Assembly: GCF_937951745.1 (NCBI RefSeq)
Contig: NZ_CALFBQ010000071.1
Coordinates: 19,046 to 83,045, forward strand
Reading direction: 5' to 3'
DNA: 64,000 nt
Source of the DNA: an uncultured Chloroflexus sp.
Lineage (GTDB): Bacteria; Chloroflexota; Chloroflexia; Chloroflexales; Chloroflexaceae
The position numbers and the translations under genes are program-made. Below, piece by piece: positions 16,949 to 25,168 of the stretch; the stretch's first letter is position 1, and every line of letters begins with the position of its first letter. The notes under the pieces were generated by a model. It had not been told where the DNA came from. It saw only the letters and a list, made by a program, of their open reading frames with translations, and did not search any database.

Positions 16949-18193
16949 ATGCAATCGTCACGACCAAGTGATCGGCAATTGGCGATCGTTGTCTCGGTGG
17001 CGGTGGGAATTATTGTTGCAGTCATTACCACAGCCACCTTCTGGTGGGTCTACGATCTGACATTGGGCCGCGCACAACGGGTAGCGGCACAATTAGCGGG
17101 CGTACGCTGGAGTCCGAGCGACGGCATTAAGGTAATCACAGAATCGCAACCAGTTACCCCCACCGATGGGCGGCAGAATTGGTTGGGCCAGCAAGCATGG
17201 ACGGAAGGTGTACAAGCTGGCCAAGCTTGGGTCCAGCAGTATCCTAACACCGTAAACGTACAGGTGCTGGTCGGCATGAGTTCAGCGCAGATCTGGACGT
17301 ACATGCAACAGTATGTATCTGGCGCGCTTGGTGTAGGCTGCCAATATTGCCACAACATTAACAACTTTGCTAGCGATGAGTATCCTCAAAAGATAGCAGC
17401 GCGCAACATGCTGCGGCTCGTTCGTGATGTCAACGCCGAGTTTATTGTCAATTTGCCCAACTGGAAGGGCAACTACGTGCAGTGCGCCACCTGCCATAAC
17501 AATGCACCCAACAATCTTGAGAGCTTTGGCGCACAGTTTATCAATTCGGTTCCACCGATTAAGGTAACGGTTGATCCGCTCGATGCAAACGGCCAAGCGA
17601 TCCTTGATCCCGCGCTCAAACCGGAAGCCATCCGTGATCAGGTGCTGCTCAAGGATGCGGTTCTTTACTACATCTATAACTATCAGGTCTGGAAACCGTT
17701 CGATCCGGCAGTTCCCGACAGCGGACGAGGATCGCTGGCGTTGACCTACGATGGCGGCCGAACGCAGGATCAGGTGACGATCAACCAGAACGTGATGAAT
17801 TATCAATCTTGGTCGCTCGGAGTCGGTTGTACCTTCTGCCACAATTCGCGCAACTTTGTTGCCTATGAGCTGAATCCGGCCGGCGATAATGTGCTTAATC
17901 CGGCCTACGCTTACAACAAGTTGAAGGCGCAGCGCATGCTGTTGCTGACCACATGGCTGGCTGAAAATTGGACGAAGTATGGCGCGATCGGCAAGCCGGA
18001 AGTGCCAACTGGCCGCGACGCTGCCAGCCGCTATTCGTACCAACGGCTTGGCGACGGGCAGGTTTACAATGTGCCCGGCTGCTATACCTGCCACCGCGGC
18101 AACAGTATTCCGCTGGCCTCGATCAATCAAGCAGACATTCCCAACAACGATGCTGGCGTGGTGATTTTGCCACCGCAGATCCGCGGACGTTGA
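16949..18193 (+). CDS. pufC: Tetraheme cytochrome c-554 (reaction-centre electron donor)
   Basis: ATG 16949 after ggagcaggaga; 414 aa; N-terminal TM anchor; four CXXCH motifs CQYCH, CATCH, CTFCH, CYTCH; position after pufBA. Confidence 0.95.
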   Translation: MQSSRPSDRQLAIVVSVAVGIIVAVITTATFWWVYDLTLGRAQRVAAQLAGVRWSPSDGIKVITESQPVTPTDGRQNWLGQQAWTEGVQAGQAWVQQYPNTVNVQVLVGMSSAQIWTYMQQYVSGALGVGCQYCHNINNFASDEYPQKIAARNMLRLVRDVNAEFIVNLPNWKGNYVQCATCHNNAPNNLESFGAQFINSVPPIKVTVDPLDANGQAILDPALKPEAIRDQVLLKDAVLYYIYNYQVWKPFDPAVPDSGRGSLALTYDGGRTQDQVTINQNVMNYQSWSLGVGCTFCHNSRNFVAYELNPAGDNVLNPAYAYNKLKAQRMLLLTTWLAENWTKYGAIGKPEVPTGRDAASRYSYQRLGDGQVYNVPGCYTCHRGNSIPLASINQADIPNNDAGVVILPPQIRGR

Positions 18194-18363
18194 CAGTATG
18201 TGCCGGGGGCATTGGTAAGCTCCCGGCGATCCTACTTTGCGATGGGTTGACGCGAAGACGCAACGGCGCACAAGTTGCGCATGCTGGCTACTGCTGGTAT
18301 GCAAGCTACGGTATTGGTGATCGACATCGCTAGCCGCGGCTTCTGAACTAGAGAGCACTCGTT

Positions 18364-19296
18364 ATGAGCGACATGAGCGACCGCACCGGATTGAATCCTC
18401 CACCGTCGCTGCCACTAACTGATCAGCCCCAACCGCGCTATGCGTGGTTCACCCGTTCCATCCAATTAATGAAGCCGGTCACGTGGTTTGCACCGACGTG
18501 GGCGTTTATGTGCGGCGCGATTGCGAGCGGCGCGCTCGGATGGAACGAGTCGATCGGGCGCTTGCTGCTCGGTATGTTTATGGCTGGGCCGGTGTTGTGT
18601 GGCTTGTCGCAGGTCGTGAATGATTATGCCGACCGCGAGGTCGATGCGATTAACGAGCCACACCGGTTGATCCCCTCGGGCAAAGTCTCGCTGCGCCATG
18701 TCTATATTCTGACTGCCATCTTGACGTGGATCGGGGCAAGCATTGCGCTCTTCCTTGGCCGGAACGTGGCGTTCTTTGTCGCTCTCGGCTTGATCTTTGC
18801 GCTGGCCTATAGCCTGCGCCCGGTGCGCGGCAAGCGAAATGGCTGGATCGGGAACGCACTGGTGGCGATCTCATACGAAGGGTTAGCATGGATGGCTGGG
18901 CATGCCGCGTTTGCTCCGCTGACCGGTGAGAGCGTAACGATTGCGCTGCTCTATTCGCTCGGCGCGCACGGGATTATGACAGTCAATGATTTCAAGAGCA
19001 TCAAAGGCGATACCCTGATGGGTATCCGCTCGATTCCGGTGCAGTATGGCAAGGTGATGGCGGCGCGCATGGTGGTGACGACGATGGGCGTAGCCCAGAT
19101 CGCGGTGATTGGGTTGCTCTACCATTGGGGTCACCCGGTGGCAGCTACCGTGGTCTTGATCTTGCTGGCGGCACAAAGCATTCCGAACGCGCGCTTTATC
19201 CGTGATCCCGAAAACAATGAGGTCTTTTTCAACGCCACCGCGATTATGCTCTACGTCTGGGGCATGTTGGCGGCGGCGATCGGTCTGGCGGCGTGA
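18364..19296 (+). CDS. bchG: Bacteriochlorophyll synthase (UbiA family)
   Basis: LMKPVTWFAPTWAFMCGAIASG, QVVNDYADREVDAINEPHRLIPSG; next to bchP. Confidence 0.94.
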   Translation: MSDMSDRTGLNPPPSLPLTDQPQPRYAWFTRSIQLMKPVTWFAPTWAFMCGAIASGALGWNESIGRLLLGMFMAGPVLCGLSQVVNDYADREVDAINEPHRLIPSGKVSLRHVYILTAILTWIGASIALFLGRNVAFFVALGLIFALAYSLRPVRGKRNGWIGNALVAISYEGLAWMAGHAAFAPLTGESVTIALLYSLGAHGIMTVNDFKSIKGDTLMGIRSIPVQYGKVMAARMVVTTMGVAQIAVIGLLYHWGHPVAATVVLILLAAQSIPNARFIRDPENNEVFFNATAIMLYVWGMLAAAIGLAA

Positions 19297-19317
19297 TGGG
19301 CGTAAGCCCCTAGAAGT

Positions 19318-20613
19318 GTGATGTTGATGGCACCACGAGTTCTCGTCGTTGGCGCATCGGTCGGCGGAGCGACCGCAGCAATTACGCTGCGGTCGTTCGG
19401 TATTGAAACCATCATGATCGAGAAGGAGTTGGTGAAGGCTAAACCATGCGGCGGCGCAGTGCCGCCGGCAGCCTTTCACGAATTTGATTTACCAACCAGC
19501 TTGATCGACCGCAAGGTGCGCCAGTGTCTGATTGTATCCCCCTCTGGTCAAGAGACTCACGTGCCGGTGGCGGGGACGGTTCCGAGTGACGATGATTATG
19601 TCGCGATGGTGCGGCGCGAGGTGTTCGATAGCTTTTTGCGCCAGCGCGCCCAAGAACGCGGCGCTGAACTGATCCACGCCCAGTTGACCGGTTTGCGGGT
19701 TGACCGGCGCGGGGTAGAGGCGACGTACCGTACCCCAACGGGCCACGAGGGTTCGGTGTGGGCCGACGTCGTGATCGGGGCCGACGGCGCGTACTCGCCA
19801 ACGGCTAAATTCCTTGGCCTGCCCAACTTGCCGCGGGCAGTGGCAATGCAAGAGCGAATTAAGTTGCCGCCCGACAAGATGGCGCGCTGGGAAGAGACGG
19901 CTGACCTGTACCTTGGCCGCGAAGTCAGCCCCGACCTGTACGCATGGGCCTTCCCCAAACGCGACCACATCGCAGTCGGCATTGGCGCTGGCCCCGGCCA
20001 CGGCTCAGCAGCCAAGCAGTTGCTGGCCAATCTCAAACGGCGGCTGGGCCCGGCCCTCGATGGCGGGCAGGTGATTCTGCGCGAGGCCCACGCCCTGCCG
20101 ATGGAACCGCGCCCACATATGGCTTTTGACCGGGCAATGCTGATTGGCGACGCGGCCGGACTAGTGGTGCATACCTCTGGTGAAGGCATCTATTGGGCAA
20201 TGAAGAGCGGGCAGATGGCGGCGCAAACGCTGGCCGAGTATCTCGATGTGCCGAGCGCGGCCAATTTGCGCCACTACGAACGGCGCTGGTGGAAGCAGTA
20301 CGGCACGATGTACCGCTTCCTGCGCTTTTTGCAGATCTGGGGCTATGGCAACGAGCGGCAGATGGAGGTCTTTACCGAAATGTGCCGCAATTACGATGTG
20401 CAACGACTCACCTTCGACAGCTATATGCACAAGAAGATGGCCCCGGCGCCGTGGCTGGCCCAGTTGCGCATGACCGCCGAGATTATTGCCAGCGAGGTGC
20501 GCAATTATGTCCGCCCACGCACACCGTTACGCGAACAGCTCGGTTTGATGGTGGTTGAAAAGGCACGGGCCATGGCGGCTGACGAGGCGATAGCGGCCAA
20601 TTCAGCCAAATAG
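19318..20613 (+). CDS. bchP: Geranylgeranyl reductase
   Basis: FAD-binding N-terminus VLVVGASVGGATAAITLRSFGIETIMIEKE, CGGAVPP, GDAAGLVVHTSGEGIYWAMKSG. Confidence 0.94.
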   Translation: MMLMAPRVLVVGASVGGATAAITLRSFGIETIMIEKELVKAKPCGGAVPPAAFHEFDLPTSLIDRKVRQCLIVSPSGQETHVPVAGTVPSDDDYVAMVRREVFDSFLRQRAQERGAELIHAQLTGLRVDRRGVEATYRTPTGHEGSVWADVVIGADGAYSPTAKFLGLPNLPRAVAMQERIKLPPDKMARWEETADLYLGREVSPDLYAWAFPKRDHIAVGIGAGPGHGSAAKQLLANLKRRLGPALDGGQVILREAHALPMEPRPHMAFDRAMLIGDAAGLVVHTSGEGIYWAMKSGQMAAQTLAEYLDVPSAANLRHYERRWWKQYGTMYRFLRFLQIWGYGNERQMEVFTEMCRNYDVQRLTFDSYMHKKMAPAPWLAQLRMTAEIIASEVRNYVRPRTPLREQLGLMVVEKARAMAADEAIAANSAK

Positions 20614-21965
20614 CGCGCTACCATCTCGCTACCGCCGAACAGGCAAGGTAGCGCGATTTTTTCATTGGGCGCGTGCAGGTTGTCGTCGGGTAGGCCAAAA
20701 CCGGTGATGATTAACGGCGCGCACAGGTATGTCTGAAATGTCGCCGCAATCGGCAAGGTGCCACCGTCAATGGTAAACGTTGCCGGATTGTCAAAGGCGG
20801 CGGTGAAGGCATCTGAAGCGGCTTGTACAGCGGGGTGGCGATAATCAACCAGCACCGGATGCGAGGTGCTCAGCACTTCAACGCTTAACGTGACGCTCGG
20901 TGGCGCGAGCCGCTGCAAAAACGCATGCACGAGTTCGGCAATCTCATGCGGGGCTTGCAGGGGAACCAGTCGCATTGAGAGCTTGGCTGTCGCTTGGGCT
21001 GGATCACCGTCTTCTTCCCCGGCCCGGTAAAGCCGCCGCCAATGCCGTGAATGTCGAGCGTCGGGCGGATGCTGGCCCGTTCGAGCACGGCACATTCGGT
21101 CTCGCCAGACAATGCCGGCGTGCCGGTCAACGCCAGCCATGCCTGCTCGCTCACCGGCAGTTGGGTGATCAATGCGCATTCGGCGTCATCAACCTCACGA
21201 ACGTTGTGGTAAAAGCCGGACACTAACACGCGCCCCGTGTCACCGTCTTGCAGAGCAGTCAGTAGGCGCACCAGTACATTGAATGGATTGTCTACCACCC
21301 CGCCAAAGGTACCCGAATGGAGATCGGTCGCCAGTCTGCGCATGGTCACTTCGAGATAGCAGTTGCCGCGCGTGCCGTAAAGAATGAGCGGCTATTGCGG
21401 GCTGAGCATCATCGAGTCGACGAACAGAACGGCATCACAATGCAGCCGCCCGGCAGCCGCAACGACAAAGTGGTGGAGCGCGGTGCTGGAAACTTCCTCT
21501 TCGCCTTCGATGAGCAGCTTAACGTTGACCGGCAACCGGCCACTCGTTTGCAACCACGCTACGAGCGCGGCCATCACGGCCATCACCTGCCCTTTATTGT
21601 CAGAGGCGCTGCGGACGTAGAGGTCATCGCCGATGATGATTGGGGTGAAAGGCGGCGTGCGCCATTCGGCGAGAGGATCGGCGGGCTGAACGTCGTAATG
21701 GCCGTAGATGAGCAGAGTTGGCACCGCCTCAGCGCCAAGTCATTCGCCGTAGACAGTGGGTAGACCACCCTCAGCTATGATCTCAGTGTAGCGCATGCCA
21801 ATCTGGCGGAGATAGGCGGCTAGCTATTCGGCGGCCTGCACTATATCGGCCTGATGAGCCGGATCTAGGCTCACGCTGGGAATGCTGAGGAATGCGCACA
21901 GCGCCTCAACGTTGGCGAGCACGGTGTTCGGCGAGATAGGCGAGAGCGGCAGGTAACGCGGTCAC
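20505..21965 (-). pseudogene. Degraded M20-family metallopeptidase/dipeptidase
   Basis: M20 motifs (YGHYDVQPADPLAEW, EGEEEVSS, DLHSGTFGG, GIGGGFTGPG) spread over two frames, with in-frame stops at 21824-21826, 21740-21742 and 21392-21394 and frameshifts near ~21010 and ~21920. Confidence 0.85.
20614..20662 (+). terminator. Rho-independent terminator downstream of bchP
   Basis: cgcgctacc (20614-20622) / ggtagcgcg (20647-20655) followed by a-tttttt; an alternative nested stem cgctacc/ggtagcg also exists. Confidence 0.6.
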
Positions 21966-22188
21966 TGTGCTTCTCCTCTCAGGTACTCAACAATACTGCT
22001 CGGTTGGCTGGGAGCGTTAATCACGTTGATGATCGCCAGCAACTCGCTCGCGAAGACGCGGCAGAGGGTGGGAGCGAGCTGATCAAGCTGGCGCACCAGC
22101 TCACCATACCCGCCCAAGGAGCAGACCAATTCGCCGTAGCCGGTGAGGCGAGCGTCGTGCTGGCCATCGCCTATTCAACCCAACGTGG

Positions 22189-22731
22189 CTATTGCGCATA
22201 CAGAGGCAACAACTGCTTAAAGGCAGCCACGCGGGCCGGATCAGCGAGATCGAGCCGGATTCCGGCTGGATCGAGCGGGCCACCGATAACATAGCCGGAG
22301 AGGATCCACGTAAGGCTGTGGATGATGAGGCGAAGATTGGGAACAGCCGGCGCGATCGCGCTGGCAGTCTGCGCTCGTTGCCACAGATCGAGCGCCAGCG
22401 TAGAGAGCGGCAGCGAAACCTCAACCTCAATCGTCGCCAACGAGTCGTCTTGTTGCAGCCACCGCTGTAACCAAAAACGGCGCAATTCAAGGTAGGGCAA
22501 GGACAGATCGACGAGGGCATCAATGATGAACACGTGTTCGCGCTTGACCAAGCGACCCAAGACGGCGCGATACCGATCGAATGTACTACCGCAATGACTA
22601 TGAATTGGCACGACCGAGCGACTGGTGGCAGTTGCTAGTGTTCGCATCGAGATGCAATGATAACCATCACCGGCAAGCAGCGCGGTCGCCGCAGCCATCA
22701 TCCGCCCGGCGCTGCTCTCAATTGGGTTCAA
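22189..22731 (-). CDS. TetR-family-like regulator, possibly degenerate
   Basis: AAATALLAGDGYHCISMRTLATATSRSVVPIHSHCGSTFDRYRAVLGRLVKREH resembles a TetR N-terminus but departs from the usual ..YxHFGSKxxL.. pattern; start codon uncertain. Confidence 0.5.
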   Translation of the reverse strand: MNPIESSAGRMMAAATALLAGDGYHCISMRTLATATSRSVVPIHSHCGSTFDRYRAVLGRLVKREHVFIIDALVDLSLPYLELRRFWLQRWLQQDDSLATIEVEVSLPLSTLALDLWQRAQTASAIAPAVPNLRLIIHSLTWILSGYVIGGPLDPAGIRLDLADPARVAAFKQLLPLYAQ

Positions 22732-22972
22732 CGTCTGCCATTGCTGAGCATCTCCGGGCAGGATAAACGATAACGCAAGACCACACTACGTCACGCTAGC
22801 CCAACCACGCCTCCCGCAACAGGCGCTCATCCGGCGATGACAGCATGCCAGCGTGAGCGTTCGTTCGTTGCTTCCGCACCATTGCGTTGCGCCATGTCAT
22901 CAATCGTTCGATGGAATGATGTTAGTATGAAGAGCAGGCAGGGGCGCGTCAAGAGGCGATACCTGAGAAATG

Positions 22973-23005
22973 CCACAGGCGTACAGCAGCGCTATACGCC
23001 TGTGG
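22973..23005 (-). terminator. Terminator-like hairpin downstream of the cupredoxin gene
   Basis: Perfect 11-bp arms ccacaggcgta / tacgcctgtgg, 11-nt loop. Confidence 0.5.
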
Positions 23006-23029
23006 TTTACGCTCACTTACGACTGAGAT

Positions 23030-23440
23030 TTACGGTTGCGCCACTTGCAACGTACCCGACATCCCGGCGGTAAAGTGGCCTTCGATGCCGCAGAGAAATT
23101 GATATTGGCCGATCTGTTCAGGTGCGGTGAACGTAACCGTTGTCGTTTCACCGGGTTTCACTTCAATTTCCCAATAGATATTTTCTTCATCTTCATCACC
23201 AAAATTCTCGCCAACGTTTGTACCATATTTCATAATTACAAATTCATGCTCTATTGCACCTTTATTAGTAATGTTGAGAGTAATCTCTTTCCCCGGCGGA
23301 ATAATGAAGGTGTTTGGTTCATACTTATAATCGGTCATAACAACATCGATCACCGTTGCCGGCGCTTGGCGACGGCCACAAGCGGTCAGCGAAATCATCG
23401 CGAGCACTAACGCGAGTAACACCAGCCCGACTTTGTTCAT
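23030..23440 (-). CDS. Cupredoxin-domain lipoprotein
   Basis: Start MNKVGLVLLALVLAMISLTAC (lipobox); ITNKGAIEHEFVI ... GQYQFLCGIEGHFTAGMSGTLQV type 1 copper motif. Confidence 0.85.
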   Translation of the reverse strand: MNKVGLVLLALVLAMISLTACGRRQAPATVIDVVMTDYKYEPNTFIIPPGKEITLNITNKGAIEHEFVIMKYGTNVGENFGDEDEENIYWEIEVKPGETTTVTFTAPEQIGQYQFLCGIEGHFTAGMSGTLQVAQP

Positions 23441-23746
23441 TGTCCTCTCCTTGAGAAAACGATGCCAATCATTGGCGTCAATTGTGGAGGTTACGGCAAT
23501 CGTCAATCCGACCTTTGAAACCCGTGATCAATTTAGCGAGGGCATAGATATTCCTCACCGCACAGTGATCCTGTCCCTCCTTGCTAGGTAGCGACTGGGG
23601 TGAATCGCATGCAAAATTCGATGAAAGAACATCATCCTTCATCGCTTAGGAATGGTTGCCCCTCATTCCCTACACAGCATATTTGGTTTTCCTCATCAGG
23701 AACCGATATAGTGAATATACATCAATCCATTTCGATTGTCAAGTGT

Positions 23747-23774
23747 TATCTGAATATACAAATATCTGAATATA
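23747..23774. repeat. Direct repeat in an AT-rich intergenic island
   Basis: tatctgaatata at 23747-23758 and 23763-23774 (16-bp period). Confidence 0.7.
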
Positions 23775-23826
23775 TCAAAATGATTTCATATCGTAACCAC
23801 CGGCCAGCAACAGGGCGCGCGTCCGT

Positions 23827-24021
23827 CTGTCATTGCGAGGAAGCGGCGGCCCCCAGCCGCGCTGAGGAGCACTCGACCGCAGCGATCTCCCTCTTCAGGG
23901 GAATGGGTCGCTGTGCGGATATACCCCATCCTCGCGGGAGATTGCCTCGCTACAGGGCAGGGCTGCGCGCTGCCCTCGTAGCGAAGCATGACAGCGGGGG
24001 AGCGGGGGCACACAATGACAG
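23827..24021. repeat. MITE-like intergenic palindromic element (~195 bp)
   Basis: Terminal inverted repeats ctgtcattg (23827-23835) / caatgacag (24013-24021); internal gcgaggaagcg, gagattgcctcgct and gggcagggctgcgcgctgccc. Confidence 0.6.
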
Positions 24022-24100
24022 AATTCAACGCGAAGAGCGCAACGCCACGGAGTTTATCCGGGGCGTCGCGCCCTGCCCCTCTTATCGGATCAGCGCAACG

Positions 24101-25168
24101 TCATACCTCATCACCAAGGAAGGGGTACAACATCCGACCGGTCAGATCGTTATGGCTACCGATGGCGTAGGGTGGCCGGTAATCTTCCAGCACGCGGATG
24201 TAGTTCGCCCGCTCGAAAGCTGCCGGTTCGGCGACCGCGCGCTGGCTCATACTACCGCGCAACTGCTCGATCGACTCGTATTCGTGTTCGGTCAGCCACA
24301 ACTCTATATCGCGCAGCACGTTGCGCACAATATCAGGGGCGCGCCCGCGCAGCAACGCCGAGGCCATGGTGGCTACGCTCGCCCCCGCCATCAATCCTTT
24401 GAGGGCATCGATAGCGCTATGCACGCCGCTGCTAATAGCGAACTCGACCGGAATGCGCCCGTAGAGCAGCGCAATCCAGCGCAAGGGCAAGCGTAGATCG
24501 CCTGACGTGCTCAGTTGCAGATTGGGCCGCACCGAGAGCTGTTCAAGGTCAAGATCAGGCTGGTAAAAGCGGTTGAACAGCACCAGTGCATTCGCGCCGG
24601 CCTCCATCAAGCGCCACGCAAAATTGGGGAGGGCGGTGAAGTAGGGACCAATCTTCACCGCCAGCGGGATGCTGATCTCGGCGCGCACCGCGCGCACCAG
24701 CTCGATGTAGATGTTTTCGAGTTCGGAGCTGGTGATGTTGGTGTCAATCGGCAAAAAATAGATATTCAGTTCGAGAGCATCAGCCCCGGCCTCTTGGATG
24801 AGACGCGCGTAATGCACCCAGCCACCTACCGAAACGCCATTGAGGCTCCCGATCACCGGAATGCTCAGCGCCTTCTTCAAGGCCACGACCTGCTCGAGAT
24901 AGCGTTCAGGACCAACACTGTACACACCGTGTTCGGGTAAGTAGCTGAGCGCCTCGGCGAAACTCTCGGCCCCATGGCTGAGCATCCGATCGAGTTCGAG
25001 ACTGTTGTGAATGATCTGCTCTTCAAAGAGCGAATACATCACGATCGCGCCCAACCCGGCCTCTTCGAGCTGGCGAGCCAACTCGACATCACGGCTAACA
25101 GGTGATGCGGCAGCGACCAGCGGCGATCGGAGCCGCATCCCCAGATACGTGGTACTCAGATCGATCAT
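24101..25168 (-). CDS. Dihydroorotate dehydrogenase-like flavoprotein
   Basis: MIDLSTTYLGMRLRSPLVAAASPVSRD, ADALELNIYF, LAVKIGPYFT, ISSGVHSAIDALKGLMAGA; 4-bp overlap with nifJ. Confidence 0.85.
   Translation of the reverse strand: MIDLSTTYLGMRLRSPLVAAASPVSRDVELARQLEEAGLGAIVMYSLFEEQIIHNSLELDRMLSHGAESFAEALSYLPEHGVYSVGPERYLEQVVALKKALSIPVIGSLNGVSVGGWVHYARLIQEAGADALELNIYFLPIDTNITSSELENIYIELVRAVRAEISIPLAVKIGPYFTALPNFAWRLMEAGANALVLFNRFYQPDLDLEQLSVRPNLQLSTSGDLRLPLRWIALLYGRIPVEFAISSGVHSAIDALKGLMAGASVATMASALLRGRAPDIVRNVLRDIELWLTEHEYESIEQLRGSMSQRAVAEPAAFERANYIRVLEDYRPPYAIGSHNDLTGRMLYPFLGDEV

Noticed and set aside
20900-21763. Plus-strand ORFs (108, 148 aa) over the M20 remnant
   Set aside because: The minus strand carries recognisable M20 motifs; the plus ORFs are antisense shadows
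22837-23073. 78-aa plus-strand ORF
   Set aside because: Overlaps the terminator hairpin and cupredoxin 3' end; no SD or family resemblance
23600-24496. 298-aa plus-strand ORF covering the AT-rich island, the MITE-like repeat and the antisense of the DHOD-like gene
   Set aside because: Composite of repeat and antisense DNA with no domain character
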